A stretch of 64,000 nucleotides of DNA from Candidatus Latescibacterota bacterium. Lineage in GTDB: Bacteria; Latescibacterota; UBA2968; GCA-2709665. Made by a program: the position numbers and the translations under genes. Positions 29,256 to 39,490 of the stretch are shown in pieces (position 1 is the stretch's first letter; each line of letters begins with the position of its first letter). The notes below the pieces were generated by a model. That model saw only the letters and a list, made by a program, of their open reading frames with translations, was not told where the DNA came from and made no database searches. The stretch spans positions 1 to 64,000 of the forward strand of contig JAAXHW010000063.1 in NCBI GenBank assembly GCA_012270675.1, in the 5' to 3' direction.

Positions 29256-30125
29256 TTAGAACAGGTAGAGCACAGCGACCAGGGTCAGCAGCCAGAGGCC
29301 TCCGTTGATCACAAGCGAGGGATCGCCAAGGATCGTGGAGGAGGGGTTGCCGCCCTGGCCTTTTTTGTAGACCAGGTAGAGGTAGCGCAACAGTCCGTAA
29401 ATAACGAAAGGGACGGTGAGGTTGAGGTACTCCGTTCCCAGTTTCTGCATGACATCCGGGGACATGGTGTAGAGGGCATAGGAGACCAGGGCGCCTGAGG
29501 TAACAATGGCGATCATCTGGTCGAGAAACTGGGGACTGTACTCTTTGAGAATGCAGCGGTGGTTGGCGGCGCCATCCTCTAAGAGGAGGAGTTCCTGCCG
29601 GCGTTTGACAAATCCGAGAAAGAGCGCAAGCAGCATGGTACACAGAATAAACCAGGACGAGATTTCCACGTTGATGACGAACGCTCCGCCGATGGCACGG
29701 AGGAGGAACCCGGCTGCGATGATCATCACGTCCAGGATCACAACGTGTTTCAGGGAGGTGGAGTATACGAGGTTCAGCAGGGCGTAGGTCAGCGCGACCC
29801 AGCCGAACCGGGTGTCCAGCCAGAAGGCCCCCCCCAATGCGGCCAGGCCAACGATGCAGGCGGCTGCGGCTGCGCCGGGAATGCGCAACTGCCCCGACGC
29901 GATCGGACGGTGGCGCTTTTCCGGGTGCTGGCGGTCGTTTTCCAGGTCCTGGATGTCGTTGAAAATGTAAACTGCGCCCGACAGGAAGCAGAAGAGGCCA
30001 AAGGCGATGCTGCTTTGGAAGACGTAGGCCGGATCGAAGAGATGCCTGGAAAAGATCAGTGCGGCCACCACAAAGAGGTTTTTGGCCCACTGGTGGGGCC
30101 GCATCGCCAGAAGAAGCTGAAACAC
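29256..30125 (-). CDS. UbiA-family prenyltransferase, decaprenyl-phosphate phosphoribosyltransferase-like
   Basis: MRPHQWAKNLFV, NDIQDLENDRQHPEKRHRPIASGQL, polytopic; GTG start. Confidence 0.85.
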   Translation of the reverse strand: MFQLLLAMRPHQWAKNLFVVAALIFSRHLFDPAYVFQSSIAFGLFCFLSGAVYIFNDIQDLENDRQHPEKRHRPIASGQLRIPGAAAAACIVGLAALGGAFWLDTRFGWVALTYALLNLVYSTSLKHVVILDVMIIAAGFLLRAIGGAFVINVEISSWFILCTMLLALFLGFVKRRQELLLLEDGAANHRCILKEYSPQFLDQMIAIVTSGALVSYALYTMSPDVMQKLGTEYLNLTVPFVIYGLLRYLYLVYKKGQGGNPSSTILGDPSLVINGGLWLLTLVAVLYLF

Positions 30126-30130
30126 CGGGG

Positions 30131-30188
30131 AAATCCCCCCTGGGCCCCCCTTTGGAAGGGGGACTCAGGGTTCTCTTTTAAAGGGGGG
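30131..30188. repeat. Intergenic G/C-tract palindromic element
   Basis: aaatCCCCCCtgggCCCCCCTTtggAAGGGGGactcagggttctCTTTTAAAGggggg. Confidence 0.6.
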
Positions 30189-33100
30189 CTAAATGGAGAA
30201 TCCGAAGTAGATCCGCCGGTCGTCTACGGGTATCGAGAGGGTGGGGTTGATCCGATCCGGGATCTCCTTGCGGGTGGGAAATGCGATTTGGAAATATCCA
30301 AATATGGGGAAAGCATAGTTGGAGAACATCTGCATCCGCAGTTCGAGCCCCCAGTCGGTGAGAAAAGCGGACCGCCTGAACCTGTTGTCGGAATCCAGGA
30401 GCGTTCGCAGGTTTTCAAAGTCTCCGGCCGCCCCGGTCTCGACGAAGAGGGCGCCGTAGATTTTGTCGAAGAAAAGGGGAGGCAGTTCCTTGTCGACCTT
30501 CTGAAAGATGGGGAACGTGAAGCTTGCCCGGCCGAAGAAGGCCTTGCCGCCCGCAATCGAGAAGTAGGGATAGCCCCTGAGCGTTCCGAACCCGCCCAGA
30601 TAGTAGCGCAGGGGATAATAGAACGCCCCTTCGAATGTGCCGCCGTCCAGCTGCACTCTTTTGATGGGTTTGTCTTTGTATCCCATAAACGCCTGGAGAG
30701 CGAGGGTGGTACGCCCGGGGAGGGCGATGAACTCGTTCCAGGAGGCGATGTATTCATTGATTCCCAGTTTCGCATTGTCTGCACGGTAGATGGTGGGGGA
30801 CGGATCGGTATCGGTGGGATCGGGGATGTTGTCCTGGTTCAGGTCCTGAGAGAGCGCCAGGGAGTCGGTGATCGTGGCGTTAATCCGGCGGTACCTGAAC
30901 GTAATGGCGCGCCCGCCTGTGGGGTTGAGATAGTTGTCCTTTGTCGGTTTGAAGTTGTAGTAACGCCAGCCGATGCCCAGATCGTTGCTCTTGAAGAAGG
31001 TGAGGTCCCGGTAGAGGAAATCGTCCATCACAACCTGGTCCTCTCCGGTGCCGGGGATCTGATCGGTGATGTCCTTCAGGGCTCCGGTTCCCGCATCTGC
31101 CTGGAGGTAGCGGGTGCTGTCCTGGAGCACCCGCGTGAGGCGAAGGTTCTCCGAATAGCGGCGGTGACCGAAGAAGAGGGTAACGGACTGGTTTCGGCCC
31201 ACGCCGATATTGGCTCCAACGTTGAAATCGGTGAATAGATGTTTGTAATCGTCTTCCTGGGTCAGGGAGAGATTGGTGTACTGCGTGATACGCGGGATAA
31301 TGACCTGCTGGGAGTCGATCACGGTGATGAGGGTGCCACTGGTGGTATCCCGCTGGGTGGCGATCACGTCCCGGTCGATCAGGCTGTTGATGGTCTGCCG
31401 GCTGGTGCCGATAAAGAGCTGCGGGCGGTAGGATTTCAGTTCGGTATTGACGGCCCCCAGACTTTTCTGGTAGGAGACAAACAGGTCGGAGTTGAGGTCG
31501 GTCCTCCGTTTGAGGTTTTTGCCCAGGGTAAGACCGGTTACAAAGGTATCGCTTCCCAGCAGATCCCCCCAGGCCATCTGCGCGCCGAAGCTGGCCTGAT
31601 TCAGGCCGAATCGGTTGCCGACGAAGGTGGGCCCCAGGACCAGAATGGGCAGAACGCCGTAGGAGGTCAGGCGGGTGGAGTAGCGCCCCGTGTTGTAGAG
31701 TTTGCTCAGGTCCTCTCCGGTGTAGATGCTCCCGTAGTCCCGCGACAGGGTGTCCACGGCAGCCACGGTGACGGCTGCGGACCGTCCGATGCGGTAGATG
31801 CTGTAGTTGGCATTGTGGTACCCGGCGTAGAGGATGTCCTTCCCGTCGGAGGAGATCGAGGGCGCAAAGGCCCCGCCGATTACGTTTGTGATCTGCTCCT
31901 GTCTGCCGGTTGTCAGGTCGTAGGTATAAAGGTTGAAGATGCCCGTCTGGTTGGAGCTGAAGAGGATACCACTGCCGTCGGGCAGCCAGACCGGGTCCCG
32001 TTCGTCGGCCCCGGAACGGATGAGGGCTTCAAACCCGGCGTTGTTGGCATAGGCCAGGCTGTCGGGGAACGCTTTGAGGCTGTCTTCCAGGGCTTTCTGC
32101 CTTTGGGCGATGCGGATGCTGTCGGAGACGGCACCCGTGCTGTCGGCGGCGGTCCTGGCGCTGTCCGCCGCCGATTGTTTGGATTTCTTTGGTTTGTCCG
32201 ATTTTGGTCTGATGTTTTTGATCGCTTTTGCCTTCAGGGTGGCGGCGTCGGCGTTGATGACCGCGATGTCCCGATCTTCTCCGCGGAAGACGCTGAAGAG
32301 AATCTTCTTCCCGTCTGGAGACCACTGGGGGCCATAGTACTGGGTGCCGTCATTGTGATGGGTCAAAAAGCGTCTGTTCGTTCCGTCGATGTTGACGAGG
32401 CCCAGGCTGTTGGTGCCGTCGCTGTTGTAGACGTACGCGATCTGTTTCCCATCGGGAGATACGGCCGGGTCTCTGCCCCTCAGCCCGACGGTGAGGCGCT
32501 GCTCTTTTTTCGTGTTCAGGTCGTAGGTAAAGATGTCCCACCGCCCCCCGGGCGTTTTGTTGTAGACCAATTTGCTTCCGTCGGGCGTCCAGCAAAAGCG
32601 GTTGTCCGCATATTTGCCGTACTTTCTCCCCTGTGCGACCTTCTCCACCTTCCGCGTGGCCAGGTCCATGACCATCAGCTTGGTCAGCGAGTTGTAGTCG
32701 CTGCCGTCGTTGCTGAGGAAGGCCATTTTCGTGCCATCGGGGGAGTAAACCGGGTAGTATTCCATGGAGCCCCCGTCGTAGATGTGTTCTCCTTCCCGTT
32801 CGCCCGCCGCGCGGATCGAATCGGCCAGGGCACCGTAGGTCGCGTTGAGGTGTTCGGACCACTCCCGGTAGAGCTGGTTAGCCGAAATGCCGAGGCTCTT
32901 TTTGACGGCCGATTTGAAATTGATGATCGGCCGCTGTTCGACCATGGCCCGCACGGCCGCTTCTCCATACGTTTCTTCTACATAGTTTAGAAGGGCGAAC
33001 CCCTGGTTGTAGACCATCTCGGCGCGGAAGCTGTCTTTGCCGCGCAAGTAGCCCATGTTGGTATAAGAGTGCACATCGTCTTCCAGCGTTGCCATACGCA

Positions 33101-33821
33101 GCAGCATGTCCCGGTGGGTATCCCAGAAGTCGCCCCCATTTTTTTGGGACTCGTACTGCGCGATGCCTTCCGAGAACCAGTTTGGGACGGCCATGTGGTA
33201 GATGGGAAACGAGAAAATGAAGTCGGGGTTCTGGTTGGACCGGCTGGTACTGATAATTCCGAACATAAAAGGCAGGCTGGTATGGGCCGCCTTAAGCGTG
33301 ATATGGTGCGTCAGTTCGTGGGTAAACACGTCCCGGATCCAGTCTTTTGTTCCCCGCGTATCGAAGGCCGCCGGCGTGGACCAGAATGCGATAAAGTTAT
33401 ACCAGTATGCCGAGTAGGCATTGCCCAGGTAATCGACGCTGTCGTCTACATAGACCTGAACGGGGGCAAAGCGATCAATTGAGGTGGGATAATGTTTGGA
33501 AATCTCTTCGAAGATCTCATCACAGATTTCGGCGATCCGCCGGGCGGTGTGTTCGGCGCTTGTGAAGTAGATCGCGAAGTACTTGGTGCGGATGGCCCGG
33601 GCGTACGGGCCTGTCAACCCGAGCAGGGTGGGAAAGAAGGTGTTTTTCTCCGGTTCCCATTTGTATTTGGGCTCGGGGCGGTTGAAGGGGATATCGGCCA
33701 GGTCGGTGACGGGCTTGATTTTGTTGACGAGGAACTGGGCTGCGGCCCGGTCCGGCCGTCCGGCCGTATGGAGCGTGCTGAGGAGCAACGCCAACACTGC
33801 AAAAAATTTTAGACGGTTCAC
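30189..33821 (-). CDS. Secreted gluzincin protease + PD40 beta-propeller + Omp85/BamA-like beta-barrel fusion (1210 aa)
   Basis: Signal peptide; HELTHH with WFSEGIAQYES; at least six PD40-type repeats (YSPDGTKMAF, WTPDGSKLVY, VSPDGKQIAY, WSPDGKKILF, WLPDGSGILF, ISSDGKDILY); C-terminal GGFGTLRGYPYFSIAGGKAFFGRASFTFPIF. Confidence 0.82.
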   Translation of the reverse strand: MNRLKFFAVLALLLSTLHTAGRPDRAAAQFLVNKIKPVTDLADIPFNRPEPKYKWEPEKNTFFPTLLGLTGPYARAIRTKYFAIYFTSAEHTARRIAEICDEIFEEISKHYPTSIDRFAPVQVYVDDSVDYLGNAYSAYWYNFIAFWSTPAAFDTRGTKDWIRDVFTHELTHHITLKAAHTSLPFMFGIISTSRSNQNPDFIFSFPIYHMAVPNWFSEGIAQYESQKNGGDFWDTHRDMLLRMATLEDDVHSYTNMGYLRGKDSFRAEMVYNQGFALLNYVEETYGEAAVRAMVEQRPIINFKSAVKKSLGISANQLYREWSEHLNATYGALADSIRAAGEREGEHIYDGGSMEYYPVYSPDGTKMAFLSNDGSDYNSLTKLMVMDLATRKVEKVAQGRKYGKYADNRFCWTPDGSKLVYNKTPGGRWDIFTYDLNTKKEQRLTVGLRGRDPAVSPDGKQIAYVYNSDGTNSLGLVNIDGTNRRFLTHHNDGTQYYGPQWSPDGKKILFSVFRGEDRDIAVINADAATLKAKAIKNIRPKSDKPKKSKQSAADSARTAADSTGAVSDSIRIAQRQKALEDSLKAFPDSLAYANNAGFEALIRSGADERDPVWLPDGSGILFSSNQTGIFNLYTYDLTTGRQEQITNVIGGAFAPSISSDGKDILYAGYHNANYSIYRIGRSAAVTVAAVDTLSRDYGSIYTGEDLSKLYNTGRYSTRLTSYGVLPILVLGPTFVGNRFGLNQASFGAQMAWGDLLGSDTFVTGLTLGKNLKRRTDLNSDLFVSYQKSLGAVNTELKSYRPQLFIGTSRQTINSLIDRDVIATQRDTTSGTLITVIDSQQVIIPRITQYTNLSLTQEDDYKHLFTDFNVGANIGVGRNQSVTLFFGHRRYSENLRLTRVLQDSTRYLQADAGTGALKDITDQIPGTGEDQVVMDDFLYRDLTFFKSNDLGIGWRYYNFKPTKDNYLNPTGGRAITFRYRRINATITDSLALSQDLNQDNIPDPTDTDPSPTIYRADNAKLGINEYIASWNEFIALPGRTTLALQAFMGYKDKPIKRVQLDGGTFEGAFYYPLRYYLGGFGTLRGYPYFSIAGGKAFFGRASFTFPIFQKVDKELPPLFFDKIYGALFVETGAAGDFENLRTLLDSDNRFRRSAFLTDWGLELRMQMFSNYAFPIFGYFQIAFPTRKEIPDRINPTLSIPVDDRRIYFGFSI

Positions 33822-33871
33822 TGCGCTTCCCTCATGTTGTGGGTTTCACGTTTCCGGCTTCTACGATTAAA

Positions 33872-33900
33872 AATATACCATAGGTTCACCAAAAATTCAA
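33872..33900 (-). promoter_or_regulatory. Sigma70-type promoter
   Basis: Minus strand TTGAAT-N17-TATATT upstream of 33821. Confidence 0.55.
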
Positions 33901-33922
33901 GTTCGGGTGAACGGTCTATCCC

Positions 33923-34909
33923 TCAAATCGGCTCTTTCTGCCTCGTTCTGAGGATGCAGGCAACGCTGTGTCTTCTACCGATTTCGAGGAGGTCGGGGAC
34001 AATGCGGGTGCAGGCCTCCTCCCGTTCGGGACAGCGGGGATGAAAGGGGCATCCGGGCGGTACGTTGGCGGGACTGGGGACATCGCCCGGGAGCACGGTG
34101 CGCTGCCTTTTGACCCGGGGATCGGGAATGGGCACCGCAGAGAGCAGCGCCCGGGTGTAGGGGTGCTGGGGGTTTGCGTACAGGGTCTGGCTGTCTGCGA
34201 TTTCGACAATACGCCCCAGGTACATGACGGCCACCCGGTTGGAGATGTGTTTCACCACGCTCAGGTCGTGGGCCACGAAGAGGTAGGTGAGCCCGAACCG
34301 GGCCTGGAGGTCCTGAAGCAGGTTGATGATCTGGGCCTGGATGGAGACATCAAGCGCCGAGACGGGTTCATCGGCTACGATAAACCGGGGGTTGACCGCC
34401 AGCGCCCGGGCGATGCCGATGCGCTGGCGCTGTCCGCCGGAAAATTCGTGCGGGTAGCGGCGGGCGTAGTCCGGTCTGAGGCCCACGGTTTCCAGGAGAT
34501 CGGCCACGCGGTTGTGGCGGTCGTTCCCGTTTGCCAGCTTGTGGATTTTTAACGCTTCTGTAAGCATCCCTCCTATGGTCATCCGGGGGTTGAGAGAACC
34601 GTAGGGGTCCTGAAAAATGATCTGTATCTGGTGCCGCATGGCCCGGAGGCCCTTCCGTTTGAGCGTAAGCACATCAACGCCGTTAAAGCGGACCTGGCCT
34701 TCCGTGGGTTCGATCAGGCGGAGGATGGTTCTGCCCGCGGTGGTTTTCCCACACCCGGACTCGCCCACCAGGCCGAGGGTTTCCCCCTTCTGGATGGTCA
34801 GGGAGACGCCGTCTACGGCTTTGACCTGCCCCACGGTCCGGGAAAAAATGCCCCGGGTGATGGGGAAGTATTTCTTGAGGTTGCGGACTTCCAGAAGCGG
34901 TTGGGACAT
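33923..34909 (-). CDS. oppF: Oligopeptide ABC transporter ATP-binding protein OppF
   Basis: Walker [25 protein letters not shown] signature, C-terminal [14 protein letters not shown]. Confidence 0.93.
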   Translation of the reverse strand: MSQPLLEVRNLKKYFPITRGIFSRTVGQVKAVDGVSLTIQKGETLGLVGESGCGKTTAGRTILRLIEPTEGQVRFNGVDVLTLKRKGLRAMRHQIQIIFQDPYGSLNPRMTIGGMLTEALKIHKLANGNDRHNRVADLLETVGLRPDYARRYPHEFSGGQRQRIGIARALAVNPRFIVADEPVSALDVSIQAQIINLLQDLQARFGLTYLFVAHDLSVVKHISNRVAVMYLGRIVEIADSQTLYANPQHPYTRALLSAVPIPDPRVKRQRTVLPGDVPSPANVPPGCPFHPRCPEREEACTRIVPDLLEIGRRHSVACILRTRQKEPI

Positions 34910-34911
34910 GT

Positions 34912-35913
34912 TCAGGTCGATTCGGCAACGGGTGAAGCGGGATATCCCTGCGCCATCCAGCATGCCACGGCGTGTCCCCCGTCGATTTGCAATAAGGCGG
35001 GTTGCTGTTCCCGACAGATGGCCTCGGCATCTGGGCAGCGGGGGGAAAAGCGACAGGCCTGGGGGAAGTGGACGGCATCGGGCACGGTGCCGGGAATGAC
35101 CGAAAGGCGTTCTTTCTGTTCGTTCAGTTTGGGCACTGAGGCCAGAAGCCCCCGGGTGTAAGGGTGCCTGGGATCGGTAAAGATCTCCTCCACGCGTCCG
35201 GTTTCCACGATTTTTCCGGCGTACATGACCGCCACCCGGTCTGCGACTTCGGCGATGATGCCCAGGTCGTGGGTGATCATCAGGACGGCCATCCCGAAAT
35301 CCTGCTGGAGCTGTGTCAGGAGTTCCAGGATCTGGGCCTGGATGGTTACGTCCAGGGCGGTGGTCGGCTCGTCGGCGATGAGGATGTCGGGGGTGCAGGA
35401 GAGGGCCATGGCGATCATGACCCGCTGGCGCATGCCGCCCGAGAGATGGTGGGGGTACTCATTCGCCCGCCGGGCCGGGTCGGGAATGCCTACCTTCTGG
35501 AGCATGTCCACGGTTTTTTTCCGGGCGGCCGCCCTGCCGAGGCCCTGGTGGCGCACGACAGCCTCGTCAATCTGGCTTCCGCAGGTGAAAACCGGGTTGA
35601 GGCTGGTCATAGGCTCCTGGAAGATCATGGCGATGTCGTTGCCCCGCACATCGCGCATGTCGTGCTCGCTCAGGCTTAAGAGATCGCGCCCTTCAAAGCG
35701 GATTGCGCCCGATACGATTTTGCCCGGGGGCTGGGGGACGAGGCGCATCATGGAGAGGGAGGTGACGCTTTTTCCGCATCCCGACTCTCCCACCAACCCC
35801 AGGGTTTCCCCTTTTTGAAGGGTGAACGACACGCCGTCCACCGCCTGCGCCACGCCGCCGTGAATATAGAAGTACGTTTTTAATTTTTCGACTTGTAGAA
35901 GGGATTCCGACAT
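34912..35913 (-). CDS. oppD: Oligopeptide ABC transporter ATP-binding protein OppD
   Basis: [46 protein letters not shown]. Confidence 0.93.
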   Translation of the reverse strand: MSESLLQVEKLKTYFYIHGGVAQAVDGVSFTLQKGETLGLVGESGCGKSVTSLSMMRLVPQPPGKIVSGAIRFEGRDLLSLSEHDMRDVRGNDIAMIFQEPMTSLNPVFTCGSQIDEAVVRHQGLGRAAARKKTVDMLQKVGIPDPARRANEYPHHLSGGMRQRVMIAMALSCTPDILIADEPTTALDVTIQAQILELLTQLQQDFGMAVLMITHDLGIIAEVADRVAVMYAGKIVETGRVEEIFTDPRHPYTRGLLASVPKLNEQKERLSVIPGTVPDAVHFPQACRFSPRCPDAEAICREQQPALLQIDGGHAVACWMAQGYPASPVAEST

Positions 35914-36022
35914 AGATCTCCGTCGAATTTTCACCGGATGCTACGACATTGTTGGGTTGGACTCCCGGGGGCCCTGTTGCGTTCCCATTTTAATCCTTCA
36001 AACGCGTTTTCGCTTCCCGGGT

Positions 36023-36751
36023 TTAGAAGAGGGGCAGGTTGAGGTTCAGCCAGTCTTCCAGGAGAAAGCCGACCCGGCCGATGAGGAGGGAGAGACGGGC
36101 CATAATCGTATATCCGAACGATGCGCCGAAGGAGACCATCAGGAACCAGATGCCGACTCTGGAGGCGGTCCCGATGGCACCGGTGTGTTCGACTGAGAAG
36201 AAGAAGTAGATCAGGACGGTTACCACACCGATGAGGATGATCAGCAGGTTCAGGCCCTCCAGGCTCCAGCTCAAGGGCTTGAGGGTCGGCTCGATCTGGG
36301 CCAGGAGGGCGGCGGAGATGGTCCTGGGAATGCTGAAGCCGGCCCCCAGCCCCACGAAGAAGGCGAACGCGATCCGGCTGGGCCACCCGAACCTCCGGGA
36401 GAATCGGGTCAGCATCAGGAGGCCCAGCAGGGTAGGGACGATCAGCCACCAATCGATTGTTCCGGAGGCATCAAGGCCGAAAAACGTGATGATAATTTCG
36501 CCGTACAGCGTCGGGTACCATACCTGACCGAAGGTGTAGCCCGCTGCAATGCCCACGTAGACGTGTTCGGCAAATTTGAACAGCGGGTTGTCCCGGTACA
36601 GGAAGCTGTACAGGGCCAGCGTAAGTCCTGCAGCCACAATGACGCCGAGGCCCTCCCAGTTCGCCGTGAGGGCGCCGGTGATCAGCAGGAAGCCGTTGAC
36701 GAGGACCAGAAAGAGGATAAAGCCCAGAAAGAGGACGGTGTCGCGGTTCAT
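36023..36751 (-). CDS. Polytopic membrane protein of unknown function (unit A)
   Basis: 242 aa with several hydrophobic segments; 4-nt overlap with upstream gene. Confidence 0.75.
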   Translation of the reverse strand: MNRDTVLFLGFILFLVLVNGFLLITGALTANWEGLGVIVAAGLTLALYSFLYRDNPLFKFAEHVYVGIAAGYTFGQVWYPTLYGEIIITFFGLDASGTIDWWLIVPTLLGLLMLTRFSRRFGWPSRIAFAFFVGLGAGFSIPRTISAALLAQIEPTLKPLSWSLEGLNLLIILIGVVTVLIYFFFSVEHTGAIGTASRVGIWFLMVSFGASFGYTIMARLSLLIGRVGFLLEDWLNLNLPLF

Positions 36752-37599
36752 GGCCGGGCCCTCCCTGTTGAATTGTCGGACCTGGAGGACCGGCGCTGGA
36801 GAAAGTACATGAGATTCCCCAGTACAATGAAGAGAATGATGACAAGGTGGGTGACCGACTGCGGGCGCATCCCGGTGGTGGCCGTTCCGGTCCGTTTGAC
36901 CAGCGCTTCATACTCGGCCGCGCCGGCCAGGCCGCCGATGAGGCCCACAAGCTGCTTTGACTGGAGGTAGGGGAAGAGGTCGGGTGCGATGACTGCGGTG
37001 CATCCGGCGCCCAGCGGGAATTTGTACTTTTCCTGGCCATAGGGAATCCAGATGCCGTCAACCGTGTCTCCGGCCCCGAAGTCGAACACAAAGCCGAAGT
37101 CCTTCAACGTGCGCAGGTTGCGGGTGACCGCCAGGCTGTCCGTGCGGGCGCCTGTGAAATCCCGGGGGAAGGCGCTGTGGAGGTCCTGGCCCATATTGAT
37201 CACGACGCTGGCTCCTCCCGGTTTGTATCCCATAAACGCGTAGTCGACGCCGGAGGTCTTGCCGAACTCTGCTGCGGCCGTTTCCAGGGCCTTCTGCGCC
37301 AGGCCGGGGGCGTCGGGCCAGAGGCAGACGGCCACGATTTTGACGTTGCGGCTGAAGCAGTGGCGCAGCAACGCGAGGGCCATCGGCTGGAGTTCGGGTT
37401 CGGACCCCGGGCCGTAGTCGAAGGCGAGGAGCACCGTGCCGCCCTCATCGGCCGTTCGCTCGATTTCCCGGTAGACCGCCCGGACGGTGGAGGTCGGCTT
37501 GATGGGGAAGGTGAATTCGGCCAGCAGGGGGATGAGAACCCCCAGAAAGACGAAGACGAAGATGGTGCGACGGTCCAGGTTCATCAGACGTTCGGTCAT
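36748..37599 (-). CDS. Bitopic protein of unknown function with large globular domain (unit B)
   Basis: N-terminal TM and C-terminal TM flank a ~210 aa domain; 4-nt overlaps at both ends. Confidence 0.75.
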   Translation of the reverse strand: MTERLMNLDRRTIFVFVFLGVLIPLLAEFTFPIKPTSTVRAVYREIERTADEGGTVLLAFDYGPGSEPELQPMALALLRHCFSRNVKIVAVCLWPDAPGLAQKALETAAAEFGKTSGVDYAFMGYKPGGASVVINMGQDLHSAFPRDFTGARTDSLAVTRNLRTLKDFGFVFDFGAGDTVDGIWIPYGQEKYKFPLGAGCTAVIAPDLFPYLQSKQLVGLIGGLAGAAEYEALVKRTGTATTGMRPQSVTHLVIILFIVLGNLMYFLQRRSSRSDNSTGRARP

Positions 37600-38252
37600 T
37601 CCTCACCTCCTCCGATATAGGCACGCTCGATGCCGAAGATGATCCGCAGGGATGTGGCGATGGCCCCCAGGCTCACGCCCAGGAGAATGCCCCGCTTGGC
37701 GGCCAGGTTAGGAACAGCCATCAGCCACTGGGATGCCTGGGGGATGAGATCGGAGATAAAGGCCCCGATGGGTACGCGCCCCAGCATCACCACCACGGCC
37801 GCGACCAGCAGGATGGCCGCCTCGGGGGTCCGCGCCCGGAAGGTCCGGTAGGCTGCCGAGGCGATGAAAAAGGCCAGGATGGAGAACATGGTGGCGCCGG
37901 CGGGCACCTGCACGTGGAGGAAGAGCCACTGGTAGCCCCCTGTTTTCGCCTGGGCACTGAAGGGGCCTTGTCCGTCGTTGTAGAGGACAAAGAAGCACAT
38001 CAGGGCGAAGCTGATGTAGACGATGAGGCTGTAGCCCCACCCGGCCTGACGGCGGCGGATACGCCCCCAGTGGAGGTTGAGCAGGCTGAAGAGGCCCAGA
38101 AAAAAGGCGAAGGCATATACGATGCGCAGCCAGAGGGAGAGTGTTTTCTCCAGATCCTGGGCATCGGCGTGGGGGATGTAGTAGATGGCAATGCCGATGA
38201 TTCCAAAAACAAAGGCGACGATCAGCGGAAGGGTGCGTCTTAAGAAGAGCAT
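37596..38252 (-). CDS. Polytopic membrane protein of unknown function (unit C)
   Basis: 218 aa, about six hydrophobic segments. Confidence 0.75.
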   Translation of the reverse strand: MLFLRRTLPLIVAFVFGIIGIAIYYIPHADAQDLEKTLSLWLRIVYAFAFFLGLFSLLNLHWGRIRRRQAGWGYSLIVYISFALMCFFVLYNDGQGPFSAQAKTGGYQWLFLHVQVPAGATMFSILAFFIASAAYRTFRARTPEAAILLVAAVVVMLGRVPIGAFISDLIPQASQWLMAVPNLAAKRGILLGVSLGAIATSLRIIFGIERAYIGGGEE

Positions 38253-38262
38253 AGGCCCCTCC

Positions 38263-39474
38263 TTATGATGGTGTGAACATATGGGTTAGAATGGGGTATC
38301 CAAACGTGGCCGCCAGCGTGCCCACGATCAAGACAAAAAGCAGAATGGCCTTGCCGACATCCTGCCCTTTGAGGCTTCCCAGCAGCCTGGGTTCGCGCGC
38401 TAGGTAGGCGCTGGCCGCGTAGAGTTCCTCTCCCATCAGGGTGTAGTCGCAGGTGGTGACAAAGAAGGGAAGCTGGGTGTAGGCATCGGTGCCGGCGATC
38501 TGGATGGCCCCGGTGGAGGCTCCGGTTTCGGCCAGGAGCAGGGCCTCGGCGTAGAAGTAGCCCATCATGATGTTCGTCGCGGGACGCTCACGGACCATCA
38601 TGCCATCCACGGCGGCCGCGTAGCTGAACTGGTCCGTGGCGGCCAGGAAGACGCTGTCGGGGTTGAAAGCGTCCGGTCGGCCCGCATCCAGATAGGCCTC
38701 TTTGACCACCTCCTGGCTGACGGCCATCACCACAGGGTCGAAGTTGGCCACCCGCAGGACGGTGTCGTATTCGGCGGTTCTGTGGGCGACCCGTGCCAGG
38801 ATGTTGACGGCCGCGATGGTGGAGACCCTGTCCATGCCGGCCAGGCCGTGTGCAAAGAGCACGGGTTTGCCCATTTCGGTGGCCCGGCCCAGGGCCTCGT
38901 CCAGGGCTTCCAGGCCGGCGATACGACGGATGTAGAGGTCTCTGCGCCTGGCCAGGGCGATATAGACCAGGATGATAATGGAGAAGACAGTACCCAGGAT
39001 AAAGTTGTTCAGTTTCGCCCAGTTGAAGAGGTTGCCGTAGGCCTGGGCCTGGACGACCGTTGTGCCTTCGACGATCGATTCGCCCATTTGCACGTCAATT
39101 CGGGCGTAGTAGGACTTTTTGTCTTCAAGGGAGACCTTCCGGGGTGCTTCTCCCGGAATCGTATACCCACCCAGGTGTACAAAGTGATGGTTGCTGTTTT
39201 CCGCCTTATGGCCGAAGGTGGCCGGATCGTCGGACATCAGGTTGCCCGCTGCATCGACCTCGGCCGCGGGATAGAACGGGCCTTCCCGGGACTCGGCGAC
39301 CAGAATCCGGTAGACCGTCCCCGGAGGTGCCGAGCTGGACCGGGGCCAGGTGAGGGTGATGCTTTTGCCCGCGTCGTTGGGGGTGTCGATGGCCCTGACT
39401 TCAGCGGGGGGAGACACCTGCTGGGCGGTGGCGGTTCCCACAAGGAGCGCCAGGGAGAGGATGAGGTATTTCAT
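38263..39474 (-). CDS. Secreted/membrane protein: signal peptide, FN3-like domain, TM, conserved cytosolic-type domain, C-terminal TM (unit D)
   Basis: MKYLILSLALLVGTATAQQ; ITLTWPRSSSAPPGTVYRILVAES FN3-like; TM before LARRRDLYIRRIAGLEALDEALGRATEMGKPVLFAHGLAGMDRV. Confidence 0.7.
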   Translation of the reverse strand: MKYLILSLALLVGTATAQQVSPPAEVRAIDTPNDAGKSITLTWPRSSSAPPGTVYRILVAESREGPFYPAAEVDAAGNLMSDDPATFGHKAENSNHHFVHLGGYTIPGEAPRKVSLEDKKSYYARIDVQMGESIVEGTTVVQAQAYGNLFNWAKLNNFILGTVFSIIILVYIALARRRDLYIRRIAGLEALDEALGRATEMGKPVLFAHGLAGMDRVSTIAAVNILARVAHRTAEYDTVLRVANFDPVVMAVSQEVVKEAYLDAGRPDAFNPDSVFLAATDQFSYAAAVDGMMVRERPATNIMMGYFYAEALLLAETGASTGAIQIAGTDAYTQLPFFVTTCDYTLMGEELYAASAYLAREPRLLGSLKGQDVGKAILLFVLIVGTLAATFGYPILTHMFTPS

Positions 39475-39490
39475 TTTATGCCTCCAGAGG

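Noticed and set aside
31239-32990. 583-aa + strand ORF opposite the protease/propeller/barrel gene
   Set aside because: Antisense to a well-supported coding frame with clear motifs; composition typical of high-GC shadow ORFs; no recognisable family.
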